From SVTX01 sp045588675 (GTDB taxonomy: Bacteria > Bacillota > Clostridia > Oscillospirales > CAG-272), in NCBI GenBank assembly GCA_045588675.1, contig JAZNER010000004.1, positions 1 through 64,000 on the forward strand: a stretch of 64,000 nt of DNA, written 5' to 3'. The notes under the pieces are model-generated. The model had not been told where the DNA came from and searched no databases. It was given only the letters and a program-made list of their open reading frames with translations. The translations under genes were made by a program, and so were the position numbers. This document shows, piece after piece, positions 36,768-45,360 of this stretch; positions within the stretch are counted from its first letter, which is position 1, and each line of letters opens with the position of its first letter.

Positions 36768-36796
36768 ATTATATCACAATTGCAATAAATTTGCAA
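36768..36796 (-). promoter_or_regulatory. Sigma-A promoter of tmk-yitT
   Basis: Minus strand TTGCAA (36796-36791), 17-base spacer, TATAAT (36773-36768) with TGA before the -10. Confidence 0.78.
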
Positions 36797-36839
36797 TAGT
36801 CCCTGAGATTTTTTAATTGTTGGCGTTGTATTCGGCAAT

Positions 36840-36866
36840 AAAAAAGAGCCGCTCGGCGCGGCTCGC
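36840..36866 (-). terminator. Terminator of the XRE gene
   Basis: GAGCCGC / GCGGCTC stem (36846-36852 / 36858-36864) followed by six T on the minus strand. Confidence 0.85.
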
Positions 36867-36905
36867 AATAATATGCGGCACAATCGAGCGACAAGCTTTT
36901 TTTGA

Positions 36906-37118
36906 CTATAAGCCAACTCCGAGAAGCTCTGAGAGCGAAATGCCGAGAGCGTCTGCGATTTCATCGAGAATGGCAATGTCGGGGCAGGAATTTCCTCTTT
37001 CCCATTTAGAAACCGCCTGTGCAGTTACTCCGACCTTAAAGGCAAGGTCGTTTTGCGTAAGCCCCGAGAGGCGTCTGGCGTCGGCGATTTTTCTGCCCAA
37101 ATTATTTGTGTCTATCAT
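36906..37118 (-). CDS. XRE-family helix-turn-helix regulator
   Basis: 70 residues, almost entirely one HTH_3 domain: RKIADARRLSGLTQNDLAFK (helices 1-2), VTAQAVSKWERGNSCPDIA (recognition helix region), ending in LSELLGVGL. No effector domain. Close to many Firmicutes stand-alone XRE regulators. A perfect 10-bp inverted repeat at 37147-37173 lies just upstream and is the obvious candidate operator for autoregulation. GGAG precedes the ATG at the usual distance. Confidence 0.9.
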   Translation of the reverse strand: MIDTNNLGRKIADARRLSGLTQNDLAFKVGVTAQAVSKWERGNSCPDIAILDEIADALGISLSELLGVGL

Positions 37119-37146
37119 CTGCTAACTCCTTACAGCAATTTCGCTT

Positions 37147-37173
37147 GTGCATATTTCTGCAAAAAATATGCAC
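37147..37173. promoter_or_regulatory. Inverted repeat, candidate XRE operator
   Basis: GTGCATATTT - 7 bases - AAATATGCAC, perfect arms (37147-37156 / 37164-37173), 29 bases upstream of the XRE start. Suits a dimeric HTH repressor. Confidence 0.6.
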
Positions 37174-37233
37174 TATTTGAGGATAAATCGCCGCAAAAAG
37201 TCTTGCCGTAAAAATTAATCGTCTTTTACAGCC

Positions 37234-37284
37234 TTAGACCGACCTTGAGGCGAGCTTGCAGTATCCGTTTTGTCTGAAAATCAT
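37234..37284 (-). CDS. Possible 16-residue leader peptide upstream of the XRE gene
   Basis: Very short frame (MIFRQNGYCKLASRSV) but with an excellent ribosome-binding site (AAAGGAGG, 9-base spacing) inside the long leader between the promoter at 37352-37380 and the XRE gene. Could be a leader peptide or the decayed start of a lost gene. Length alone gives no support, so confidence is low. Confidence 0.3.
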   Translation of the reverse strand: MIFRQNGYCKLASRSV

Positions 37285-37351
37285 TAAAATCCGCCTCCTT
37301 TACATAAATTTCGGCTTTGCGAGGGTCTATAATCGCAAATCCGATGCTTCT

Positions 37352-37380
37352 ATTATAATACAACACAACGGCTTTGTCAA
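37352..37380 (-). promoter_or_regulatory. Sigma-A promoter reading toward the XRE gene
   Basis: Minus strand TTGACA (37380-37375), 17-base spacer, TATAAT (37357-37352). Gives a leader of about 225 bases before the XRE start. Confidence 0.8.
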
Positions 37381-37441
37381 TAAACCTTTGGTTGATTTTT
37401 TGACCCGCCCGAAAGCCTTAAAGCGACATATATATTTGTGA

Positions 37442-37470
37442 TTGACAACAAACTCCTTATATGGTATAAT
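37442..37470 (+). promoter_or_regulatory. Sigma-A promoter of the CHAP-domain gene
   Basis: TTGACA (37442-37447), 17-base spacer, TATAAT (37465-37470). Transcription would start near 37477 and include the shared leader element at 37506. Confidence 0.88.
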
Positions 37471-37505
37471 TTAACTGTAAAGCAAAGACATAGAAAAAGG
37501 ATATA

Positions 37506-37626
37506 CAGCGTGAAGGTTACTTATTACTTTTAGGTAGTTTAACTGCTTCACGCGCGAATTTTGCCATTCGGCAAAATTCATCGATTGTATTTGTGCCGCC
37601 GCAAAGGCGGCGGAATGGAGATTAAG
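37506..37626 (+). repeat. Structured leader element, copy A
   Basis: 5' leader of the CHAP gene. It shares a colinear series of blocks with 42195-42097: CAGCGTGAA, GTTA, ACTT, AGG, TTAACTG, CGCGCGAAT, GTATTTGTGCC and GCAAAGGCGGC, then the ribosome-binding site. Copy A has an extra hairpin (AATTTTGCC / GGCAAAATT) of about 21 bases in the middle. The last block forms a GCCGCC-GCAAA-GGCGGC hairpin just before the GGAG. Confidence 0.7.
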
Positions 37627-39210
37627 ATGAAATCAATCTTTCGCATTATTTCCCTTTTAATCTTAATCAGTATTTTAACTGTTACTTCCCTTGCAGTTGT
37701 TCCAACATATAATATGTCAAGGGAATACAGGGCAGAAAAATATTTTGATAATTTCAGCAGAGTTGAGCTCAGCGGCGACGGAGCGAATGATGTTTTGGCG
37801 ATTGCGCTCTCTCAGCTTGGCTATCACGAGGGCGACAGTGACGCCGACCTTGGCGGTTTTAACGAGAACGGCGAGCGCGATTTTGTTGAATACAATGTGC
37901 TCAAGGGTAAGCTTGACAACAATCAGGGCAACGGAATAAGCTACGGATACTATTGGTGCGCGTCGTTTGTCAATTGGTGTTTAAGACAGGCGAGAATTCC
38001 CGTAAAGGACGCGGGAGCGGCCGAAATAAGCTGCCGAAGATGGCTTGCGGCGGCGAAGAATGAGGGCATTTATCACGAAAAGTCGGGATATACTCCCAAA
38101 TCTGCCGATTTGATCTTCTTTAAGGACGAGGGGAGTGAGGTCACCTCGACACATATGGGAATAGTTCTGTATTCGCTCCCCGGCTATGTTTATACAATTG
38201 AGGGCAACACCTCAAACGGAAGCGAGTTTTCCAAGAACGGAAACTATGTTGCAATCAAAAGCTATCCCTTGAACAGCCAATATATCGTTGGCTACGCGTC
38301 ACCGAGATATGCCACCAACGAGGCGGTTGCGGATGTTGATTATTCGGGAAAAAAGCTGACTGCGGGCCTTTACATAGCAGAGAGCGAGATTGTCGGTTAT
38401 ACGAGCGAAAGCCTTCAAGGATTGGCTCAGAAGATAGAAAGATATACGACCTTCGAGGTCGTTGAGATAAGCGGAAATATATATAAAATAAGCTATGTGT
38501 CGGGCGGAGTTGAAAATACAATTTTTGCAGATATCAGTGGCAAGGCACGGCAGCTGCAAGCGAGTGAGCAAATGCCCTCTTTAAGTCTTCTTGACGACGA
38601 CGGAAGCCTTTTGTATCCGAAAATTCAGGGCGAGGTCGGTCAAAAAATAAAGCTGCCCGAAGAAAAGCCCGTCGGCGACAAGCGCGGATTTGTAGGCTGG
38701 AGCAGAACGGCGGGGGACAGCAACAATTTACTGTCGCCGGGCTCCTCCATCACGCTTGGAGAAGCAGGTGTAAAGCTCTATGCAATATGGGATTATAATT
38801 TTTATCTTATAAGCTTCAAAGCGCCCGACGGCTCAATAATTGCCCAAAGATACGGGTATTTCGGTGACAGCTTTGAAGTTCCAATTCCCGAAAATATTCC
38901 CGAAGGATATACTTTTGTCGGCTGGGATAGCGACAATATCTCTACCGTTATCACTAAGGACGCAAGCTATACTGCAATTTTCGAAAAAATTGAGCAGACA
39001 ACGACAAAGGAATATGAAGGCACAGAGGAATTAATCGAGAGTGGCACACAGCTTGAAAGTCAAACCCAATTAGACAATGAAAGCGACACTACCTCTCAAA
39101 GCACTCAAAAGCCCAACAATTTTGGTTGCAGAGCAACATTTGGTTCGAGTGCGGTATTTTATATTGTAATAGCCTGCGCCGCAATAATGCTTATAAAGAA
39201 AAAAGACTAA
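37627..39210 (+). CDS. Secreted, membrane-anchored CHAP-domain protein with InlB-type repeats
   Basis: 527 residues. Signal peptide (about 1-24, IFRIISLLILISILTVTSLA), then a CHAP amidase/peptidase domain (about 50-240) with catalytic-type YYWCASFVNWC (about 115) and THMGIVL (about 175). A middle domain of unknown type is followed by two Listeria-Bacteroides (InlB B) repeats (about 345-450; GFVGWSRTAG and GYTFVGWDSD mark each), a Thr/Gln/Glu-rich spacer and a C-terminal hydrophobic helix ending in KKKD, which would hold it at the membrane. Probably acts on peptidoglycan outside the cell. Start chosen at ATG 37627 after GGAG; upstream in-frame ATGs lie in the leader. Confidence 0.85.
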   Translation: MKSIFRIISLLILISILTVTSLAVVPTYNMSREYRAEKYFDNFSRVELSGDGANDVLAIALSQLGYHEGDSDADLGGFNENGERDFVEYNVLKGKLDNNQGNGISYGYYWCASFVNWCLRQARIPVKDAGAAEISCRRWLAAAKNEGIYHEKSGYTPKSADLIFFKDEGSEVTSTHMGIVLYSLPGYVYTIEGNTSNGSEFSKNGNYVAIKSYPLNSQYIVGYASPRYATNEAVADVDYSGKKLTAGLYIAESEIVGYTSESLQGLAQKIERYTTFEVVEISGNIYKISYVSGGVENTIFADISGKARQLQASEQMPSLSLLDDDGSLLYPKIQGEVGQKIKLPEEKPVGDKRGFVGWSRTAGDSNNLLSPGSSITLGEAGVKLYAIWDYNFYLISFKAPDGSIIAQRYGYFGDSFEVPIPENIPEGYTFVGWDSDNISTVITKDASYTAIFEKIEQTTTKEYEGTEELIESGTQLESQTQLDNESDTTSQSTQKPNNFGCRATFGSSAVFYIVIACAAIMLIKKKD

Positions 39211-39233
39211 AAAAAATATATTAAAGACAAAAA

Positions 39234-39261
39234 GTCTGCATCAAACCAAATTGATGCAGAC
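39234..39261. terminator. Bidirectional terminator between CHAP gene and rnmV-like gene
   Basis: GTCTGCATCAA / TTGATGCAGAC (39234-39244 / 39251-39261), A-run before and T-run after; genes converge here. Confidence 0.87.
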
Positions 39262-39267
39262 CTGTTT

Positions 39268-39864
39268 TTATTTTACATTCAGTTCCTCAACAAGCGAGAA
39301 AAGCTCTTCCCTGCCCATAAGAATATTGAGAGCCGAAAGCAGAGCATTCGGGGTCATTTTTTTTGGCAATCCAAGTTTTACTGCAAGCAGATCACGCTTC
39401 TCCGAGCAGTTTTCTCCGCCCGTCAGACCAAGTGAGAAAAAATCAGCCTTGGTAATTTCCTCGCGAGAGGAATTTTTGCTCTCGTTGTCGGCAGAGAACG
39501 GTAGCAAAAGATTTTTAAGAAGCTCGGCTTCAACCCCCTCAACTCCCAAAAAGCCTTCGGCAGACCCAGCTTGCTTTCTTTTTTCCTTTCCCTCGATTTG
39601 AGGCGTGTAGAGCTGGATTATTCTGTCCTTCGGTATTGCCGAGGTGATATGAGAGCGGATCAATTTTCCCGCACCGTCGCTGTCGGTCAGCACTATTATC
39701 CGAGATTTTTCGGCAAGCCTTCTGAGGAGAGCCAAGCGCTCGGCATTTTTAAACACGCCAAAGCCGTCGGTCGTAAAAACAGAGGCGTCGGCTATTGACA
39801 TAATTTTGATTTTATCATATTTGCCCTCAACAATAATCGGGAAATTGATTTTAAGCTTTTCCAT
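39268..39864 (-). CDS. RNase M5-like Toprim protein
   Basis: 198 residues. N-terminal Toprim domain: PIIVEGKYDKIKI (about 9-21) supplies the catalytic Glu, and VLTDSDGAGKLIRSHI (about 58) the DxD. C-terminal half (about 110-198) resembles the DUF4093 domain of RnmV. RNase M5 matures 5S rRNA in Firmicutes; lineages often have several Toprim relatives, so this exact role is inferred. Lies 27 bases after uppP and ends a leftward operon. Confidence 0.8.
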   Translation of the reverse strand: MEKLKINFPIIVEGKYDKIKIMSIADASVFTTDGFGVFKNAERLALLRRLAEKSRIIVLTDSDGAGKLIRSHITSAIPKDRIIQLYTPQIEGKEKRKQAGSAEGFLGVEGVEAELLKNLLLPFSADNESKNSSREEITKADFFSLGLTGGENCSEKRDLLAVKLGLPKKMTPNALLSALNILMGREELFSLVEELNVK

Positions 39865-39891
39865 AAGTTTTTAAAAATCCTGTTTTTGAAT

Positions 39892-40785
39892 TTATGCAAG
39901 CTTGAAATAGAGAATTACAAGCGCGCCAAGAATAATTCTGTATATGCCAAATGGAGCAAAGCTGTGTCGCTTTACAAAGTCCATAAGGAACTTGATTGCA
40001 ACCATTGAGATAGCAAACGCAACAATGCTTGCAATAATCAGGCAAGCCCACGCGAGAGCGGGGACACTCATACTGTTTTCTGAAACATATTCAAAAAAGC
40101 CGTAGCCCTTGATAAGACTTGCACCGACCATAGCAGGTATTCCCATAAAGAATGAAAACTCTGCGGCGGCGGGGCGGGAAAGCCCCAGAAATCTTGCTCC
40201 GAGTATCGTCGAGCCCGAGCGAGATGTGCCCGGGACGATTGACAGTGTCTGTGCACAGCCGATAAGTAAGGCTTGTGAATAAGAGATTTGGTCAACCGAA
40301 TTTACACTTGATGCTTTATTCTTATGTAATTTTTCAATTACAATAAACAAAACGCCGTAAACGATTAACGCTACTGCAACCGTCAGCCAGTTGTAAATCC
40401 AGCCGTCAATGCTTTTTCCTGTATATTTTTCAAGCAATTTATCGCCGACAATTCCGATAAGCGCGGCAGGAATGCTTGCGAAGACGACCTTAAACCAGAG
40501 GCTCCAGGTCATTTTTCTCTCCTCAACACTTTTCTTTGGAGAGAACGGATTGAGCTTGCCAAAAAACATAACTACGACCGCAAGTATTGCGCCAAGCTGA
40601 ATTACGACCTCAAACATACTCCAATACTCTTTGGCAAACGCGGCGTCAAGATGGGGAGCTACATTCAGACTTAAAAATTCATTGAGTAAAATCAAATGTC
40701 CCGTTGAGCTTATAGGAAGCCACTCGGTAATTCCTTCAAGCACGCCGTATATGACCGATTTGATAATTTCGATAAATTCGTACAT
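39892..40785 (-). CDS. uppP: Undecaprenyl-diphosphatase UppP/BacA
   Basis: 297 residues, about eight transmembrane helices. First signature GVLEGITEWLPISSTGHLIL (about 15-34) and second GTSRSGSTILGARFLGLSRP (about 192-211) contain the catalytic Glu, Ser and Arg residues. It removes phosphate from undecaprenyl diphosphate to recycle the cell-wall carrier lipid; extra copies give bacitracin resistance. Start at ATG 40785 behind GGGAG; an upstream TTG is less likely. 18 bases after the U32 gene. Confidence 0.95.
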   Translation of the reverse strand: MYEFIEIIKSVIYGVLEGITEWLPISSTGHLILLNEFLSLNVAPHLDAAFAKEYWSMFEVVIQLGAILAVVVMFFGKLNPFSPKKSVEERKMTWSLWFKVVFASIPAALIGIVGDKLLEKYTGKSIDGWIYNWLTVAVALIVYGVLFIVIEKLHKNKASSVNSVDQISYSQALLIGCAQTLSIVPGTSRSGSTILGARFLGLSRPAAAEFSFFMGIPAMVGASLIKGYGFFEYVSENSMSVPALAWACLIIASIVAFAISMVAIKFLMDFVKRHSFAPFGIYRIILGALVILYFKLA

Positions 40786-40803
40786 TAACAATTCTCCCTG
40801 TGT

Positions 40804-42096
40804 TTAATTCCCTGCCCTCATAATGTCGCCCTCTTTGACTTCAAAGGGAACTCTGCACCAGAAAATCATTGACGGGTGAGGCGCTGACAGGACGCTCTCA
40901 CCGTTTGGCAAATAAATTTCGCCGACCGTGAACGCTCTGCCTATTTTTGAGGGAGAGATAAGCTCTGCGCTATCTCCAAGCGACACCTTGTTTCTCTGAA
41001 TAAAGCGGTAAAGCCTACCGTTTTCGTTTTCAAGAGCAATTCCCATTGAGGACAATTTTTCAGCTTCCTCTACATTATAATCTGTTGCGGTTGAGAAATA
41101 TGCCTTATCGCGAATATAACCCGTCTGAGTTGAAAGATTGGCTTCTTCAATCGGCTTGTCGAGATAATAGCCCGTGCAGTATTCGCGGTGCGAAACACAT
41201 TCAAGCTCGCGGTACCAATCGGGGTTGAACTCGTATCGGTCGGGGTTTTCAATATAACTGTCAAGCGCCATACGGTAGGCATTGGTAACAACCGCGGTGT
41301 AGTACGCGCTCTTCATTCTGCCTTCAATTTTAAAGGAGTTTATTCCACATTCTATAAGCTCGGGAATATGCTCAATAGTGCACATATCCTTTGAGGACAT
41401 TATAAAAGTGCCAAGCTCGGTCTGCTCTATAGGAATAGGCATATCAAGGCGCTTTTCCTCGTAAATAATATAATTCCAGCGGCAAGGCTGAGTGCATCTT
41501 CCTCTGTTGGCGTCCCGTCCCGTCATCATATTTGAAAGCATACATCTTCCGCTGTATGATACGCACATTGAGCCGTGAATGAATGCTTCAAGCTCAATCT
41601 GGGGGGGGAGCTTTGCCCTGATTGCCTTAATTTCGGAAAAGCTAAGCTCGCGGGCGAGAACAAGTCTTTTTGCTCCAAGCGCGACATAGGCGAGTGCCGC
41701 CTCGGGCGACACAATGCTCGCTTGAGTTGAAATGTGGATTTCGGCGTCGGGAATGATTTCCTTGACCGTTGTCATAACGCCGAGGTCGGCAATAATAAAG
41801 GCGTCAATCTCCGCGTCGGAAATCTGTCGCAAAAACTCCCTCAGCTCCTCGTACTCGTCGCCGTGAGGCATAGTGTTCAGGGTGAGATAAAGCTTCTTGC
41901 CTCTCTCGTGTGTATATTTGACCGCCTCATAGAGCTCCTCGACCGAAAAATTATCGGCGGCAGAGCGCATACCAAAGCTCTGACCTGCACAATAAACGGC
42001 GTCTGCACCGTAAAGCAGGGCGGCTTTAAGCTTTTCAAAGTTGCCCGCCGGCGACAAAAGCTCCAGCCGATTATTTAAATAATCATTTTTTTGCAT
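40804..42096 (-). CDS. U32 family peptidase-like protein (RlhA/TrhP group)
   Basis: 430 residues. Family U32 motifs: LELLSPAGNFEKLKAALLYG (about 12-31), ADAVYCAGQSFGMR, LAIVYM-like region replaced by ELEAFIHGSMCVSYSGRCML (about 160-180), and the cysteines CTQPCRWNY; the signature EAFIHGSMC plus CSGRC is diagnostic. Several U32 proteins are now known to hydroxylate tRNA or rRNA bases rather than cut protein. The start at 42096 follows GGAGG; the frame runs 12 codons further into the shared leader. First gene of an operon with uppP and the RNase M5-like gene. Confidence 0.88.
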   Translation of the reverse strand: MQKNDYLNNRLELLSPAGNFEKLKAALLYGADAVYCAGQSFGMRSAADNFSVEELYEAVKYTHERGKKLYLTLNTMPHGDEYEELREFLRQISDAEIDAFIIADLGVMTTVKEIIPDAEIHISTQASIVSPEAALAYVALGAKRLVLARELSFSEIKAIRAKLPPQIELEAFIHGSMCVSYSGRCMLSNMMTGRDANRGRCTQPCRWNYIIYEEKRLDMPIPIEQTELGTFIMSSKDMCTIEHIPELIECGINSFKIEGRMKSAYYTAVVTNAYRMALDSYIENPDRYEFNPDWYRELECVSHREYCTGYYLDKPIEEANLSTQTGYIRDKAYFSTATDYNVEEAEKLSSMGIALENENGRLYRFIQRNKVSLGDSAELISPSKIGRAFTVGEIYLPNGESVLSAPHPSMIFWCRVPFEVKEGDIMRAGN

Positions 42097-42195
42097 ATTA
42101 AACCTCCATATGCCGCCTTTGCGGGGGCACAAATACGATTGATTCGCGCGCCAAACAGTTAATTTGCCTGTAAGTGGGAATTAACTTTCACGCTG
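42097..42195 (-). repeat. Structured leader element, copy B
   Basis: Minus-strand 99-base leader of the U32 gene with the same ordered blocks as copy A (37506-37626) but without its middle hairpin. GTTAATT can pair with AATTAAC around a loop containing ACTTACAGG, and GCCCCC-GCAAA-GGCGGC forms a hairpin with one mismatch before the ribosome-binding site. It begins 10 bases after the gpsA stop, so it lies between two cistrons rather than at a transcription start. Confidence 0.7.
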
Positions 42196-42205
42196 AACCT
42201 CAAAA

Positions 42206-43171
42206 CTATTTATAAAACTCATTCTTTATGCTTCGAGTGAACAAATGAGAGAAAGCGTCGTGCGGGTCCCTGCCCTTGTGTATGATTTCGTAAACCGAGC
42301 GGCAGATAGGCATATCCACATCATATTTTTCGCAAAGCAGCATAAGAGCCTCAGAGGTGTAATAGCCCTCGGCAAGCTTTCCGTATTTTTCGCCCTTTAC
42401 AAACTTTTCACCAAAGGCGCGATTATGGCTGAACTGCGAAAAAACAGTTGCCTCATAGTCGCCAAGATGGCAAAGACCGTATGCAGAAAGCTCATTTCCG
42501 CCCATTTTCGCAATCAATCTTGCAACCTCGCGCGTTCCCCTTGACATAAGCGCGCCCTTGAGGGTTGAAAGTCCGCTTCCGTCAAGCATACCCGCCGCAA
42601 TTCCAATGACGTTTTTCGCCGCCGCGCCTATTTCGTTGCCAAGCAGGTCGTCGCCGTAATAAAAGCGAATGAGCTCGCTTGAAAATGCGTCAACAAGCAT
42701 AACCTTAGTTTCCTCGCACTCGCTGTCAATCACCATACAGTTCGGAATTCCCGCGTAAAATTCCTGAACATGACCTGGTCCTAACCAAACGGCGACGCGA
42801 CAGCTGCCGTCAAGCGCGCCCGAAGCGATTTCGGACAGACGGCGGCCTGTTGATATTTCTATTCCCTTCATACAAAGGACAACCGTCTTGTTTTTCAATC
42901 CGAGAGGCTTGATTTCTTCCATAAAGTCAGACAAGCCCTGTGAATTTATTGAAATAATAATTATCTCGTTATCGCAAAGAGAGCTTAAGCTGTTTGAAAG
43001 CCTTACGCTGTCGGGAAGAGATAGAAGGTCATTTCTTCTTTCGCTCATAAAGCGTTGCATATTTTCAGACTCGGCTCTTCCGTAAAGGGTGACATTATGC
43101 CCCTTTTTTTCTGAGAGATACCAGGTAATAAGCGAGCCCCAGCGACCGCAACCAACAACACAAATATTCAA
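42206..43171 (-). CDS. gpsA: NAD(P)-dependent glycerol-3-phosphate dehydrogenase
   Basis: 321 residues; makes sn-glycerol 3-phosphate from dihydroxyacetone phosphate for phospholipids. N-terminal nucleotide fold VVGCGRWGSLITWYL (5-19), substrate-side KGIE (about 101) and GPGHVQEFY (about 130, in place of the commoner GPSHAEE), then the helical C-terminal domain with KNVIGIAAGMLDG (about 186) and the SRGTREVARL motif (about 210). The divergent GPGH motif is the only departure from the family. Reads from the promoter at 43280-43308. Confidence 0.92.
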   Translation of the reverse strand: MNICVVGCGRWGSLITWYLSEKKGHNVTLYGRAESENMQRFMSERRNDLLSLPDSVRLSNSLSSLCDNEIIIISINSQGLSDFMEEIKPLGLKNKTVVLCMKGIEISTGRRLSEIASGALDGSCRVAVWLGPGHVQEFYAGIPNCMVIDSECEETKVMLVDAFSSELIRFYYGDDLLGNEIGAAAKNVIGIAAGMLDGSGLSTLKGALMSRGTREVARLIAKMGGNELSAYGLCHLGDYEATVFSQFSHNRAFGEKFVKGEKYGKLAEGYYTSEALMLLCEKYDVDMPICRSVYEIIHKGRDPHDAFSHLFTRSIKNEFYK

Positions 43172-43279
43172 AGCAATAAACCTGTCCTTTCAAAGTTTAC
43201 ACAATTATCATTGACAAAAGATTGATATAATGATAAAATATAAAAAGCACTTAAATTTCGGTATATATCTATTGAATTA

Positions 43280-43308
43280 ATTATATCAAATAGCACTGTA
43301 AAAGTCAA
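43280..43308 (-). promoter_or_regulatory. Sigma-A promoter of gpsA
   Basis: Minus strand TTGACT (43308-43303), 17-base spacer, TATAAT (43285-43280) with TGA before the -10; leader about 100 bases. Confidence 0.82.
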
Positions 43309-43349
43309 GTGTCAGCCGAAATAAAACTGAAAAGGAAGCCTGAGCAAAA

Positions 43350-45311
43350 ATGATAGCAATAGGAGTTAGCGGATTGACGCTGCAATTCGGTACTGCAACA
43401 ATACTTGAAAATATTTCTTTTTCGCTGGAAGAAAACGACAAGCTTGGAATTATCGGCTCAAACGGAAGCGGTAAGACCTCGCTGTTCAAGCTGATAACAG
43501 GGGAATATGACGCTACCGCGGGAGAAGTATATATATCAAAGGGCAAGACTGTGGGAATGCTCTCTCAGTACGGAGCATTTGCCTCAGACGGCGAGGACGA
43601 CCTCTTGCGCGATGACCGAGATACTGCTCTTTCTCATATGCTCAATGCCTTCCCCGAGCTTCTTTCAGCCGAAAAAAGACTTGCCGAGCTTGAAGAGCTT
43701 TTGCGCGACGATAAAAACCCAAAGCACACAATTTATACAAACGAATATATCAGCCTTCACGAAAAGTTTTTGCGAGAGGGCGGACTTGAATTCCGAGGCA
43801 GATGCCGTTCAATTTTGTCAAAGCTCGGCTTTGACGACGAGGCAATAGAGAAAAGCGTAAAGCTGTTGTCGGGAGGACAAAGAACAAGACTTGCTCTTGC
43901 AATTCAGCTTTGCCGCGAGCCTGATATTCTGATGCTCGACGAGCCGACGAACCATCTTGATATCGAAACGCTCGGCTGGCTTGAAAGCTTCCTTATTCAG
44001 TACAAAAAGTGCGTTATGGTAATTTCGCACGACCGCTATTTCCTTGACCGAATAACAAATAAGACCCTTGCTGTTGAGCACCGCAAGGCAAAGCTCTATA
44101 ACGGAAACTATACTCGCAGTATGGAGCAGAGAAAGTTTGACCGCGAGATTTACGAAAAGCACTACCGCGAGCAGCAAAAGGAAATTGCAAGACAGGAGGC
44201 ATATATAGCTCAGCAGCGCGCGTGGAACCGCGAGCGAAATATTATAGCCGCAGAATCCCGTCAAAAGCTGCTTGATAAAATGGACAAGCTTGAAGCGCCC
44301 GAAGCCGAGGAGAGAGCGATCAGAATGAAATTCACCTCTGAAATTCAAAGCGGCAACGAGGTAATGACGGTTAAAAATCTCGGTATGGGATTTGGGTCAA
44401 AAAGGCTTTTTGGGGGACTTGATTTTCTTGTCAAGCGCCGCGACAGACTGCTTATAATCGGCCCTAACGGCTGCGGCAAATCTACGCTTATAAAGCTTCT
44501 TATGAAAAAGCTTGCCCCGATTGAAGGAAAGGTTGAGGAGGGCTATAATGTCGTAATAGGATATTATGACCAGGAGAACCAGAATTTAAGTCAAAGCAAG
44601 ACCGTGCTTGACGAGCTTTGGGACGCTTACCCAAATCTTACAGAGCAAAAAATCCGCTCAACGCTGGCGTGGTTTAATTTCTTTGGCGAGGATGTGTTCA
44701 AAACAGTCGGTATGCTTTCGGGCGGAGAGAGAGCAAGACTTACACTCTCAAAGCTGATTTTATCAAAGATGAACCTCTTGATTTTGGACGAGCCGACAAA
44801 CCATCTTGACATAGACTCCCGCGAGGCACTCGAAGCCGCGCTTGAAGAATTTGACGGCACGATAATCGCGGTTTCTCACGACCGTTACTTTATAGAAAAG
44901 CTTGCAAACCGTATAATTGAATTAAAGCCCGACGGGTATATTGATGCGGATATGTTCGATTATAAGGTAACGCAAAAGGGCGAGGCTTATACAGAGTTTC
45001 GCGAATTTACAAACGCGAGAGCGCAACGGTTAGGCGAGCTGACACAGAAGACAGGTAATGCCACGCCAACGGTCAGCAGTGCAAAGGAGCAGTATCTGCT
45101 CAATAAGCAAAGGGCGTCTGAGGAAAGAAAAAGAGCGGGGCGGATAGAGCGGCTTAAAAAAGAGATGACAGCGCTTGAAGATGAGCTTGACAGGATTTGT
45201 GACCAAATGAACGGCGAGGCGGCAACCGATTACAAAAAGGTTGCAGAGCTTGACCTTCGCAAGAACGAAATCGAAGAGCGTCTGATGCAAATATACGAGG
45301 AGCTTGAATAG
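43350..45311 (+). CDS. ABC-F family ATPase
   Basis: 653 residues, two ATP-binding cassettes and no membrane segments. Cassette 1: GSNGSGKTS (about 36), LSGGQRTRL (about 172), LDEPTNHLD (about 195). Cassette 2: GPNGCGKST (about 373), LSGGERARL (about 455), LDEPTNHLD (about 480). A charged linker (about 235-320) joins them and a C-terminal coiled coil (about 585-650) follows. ABC-F proteins act on the ribosome; some protect it from antibiotics, others help translation. The long C-terminal coil suggests the YdiF/Uup-like housekeeping branch. Divergent from gpsA. Confidence 0.93.
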   Translation: MIAIGVSGLTLQFGTATILENISFSLEENDKLGIIGSNGSGKTSLFKLITGEYDATAGEVYISKGKTVGMLSQYGAFASDGEDDLLRDDRDTALSHMLNAFPELLSAEKRLAELEELLRDDKNPKHTIYTNEYISLHEKFLREGGLEFRGRCRSILSKLGFDDEAIEKSVKLLSGGQRTRLALAIQLCREPDILMLDEPTNHLDIETLGWLESFLIQYKKCVMVISHDRYFLDRITNKTLAVEHRKAKLYNGNYTRSMEQRKFDREIYEKHYREQQKEIARQEAYIAQQRAWNRERNIIAAESRQKLLDKMDKLEAPEAEERAIRMKFTSEIQSGNEVMTVKNLGMGFGSKRLFGGLDFLVKRRDRLLIIGPNGCGKSTLIKLLMKKLAPIEGKVEEGYNVVIGYYDQENQNLSQSKTVLDELWDAYPNLTEQKIRSTLAWFNFFGEDVFKTVGMLSGGERARLTLSKLILSKMNLLILDEPTNHLDIDSREALEAALEEFDGTIIAVSHDRYFIEKLANRIIELKPDGYIDADMFDYKVTQKGEAYTEFREFTNARAQRLGELTQKTGNATPTVSSAKEQYLLNKQRASEERKRAGRIERLKKEMTALEDELDRICDQMNGEAATDYKKVAELDLRKNEIEERLMQIYEELE

Positions 45312-45320
45312 CTCAAAAAG

Positions 45321-45356
45321 AAAAATCTCCAAGATAAACCTATCTTGGAGATTTTT
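45321..45356. terminator. Bidirectional terminator between the ABC-F gene and pgeF
   Basis: 16-bp inverted repeat (45321-45336 / 45341-45356) with A- and T-runs at the ends; genes converge. Confidence 0.9.
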
Positions 45357-45360
45357 AAGC

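Noticed and set aside
43211..43231. Plus-strand promoter for the ABC-F gene
   Set aside because: TTGACA and TATAAT are present but only 9 bases apart; no proper -35 lies 16-18 bases upstream.
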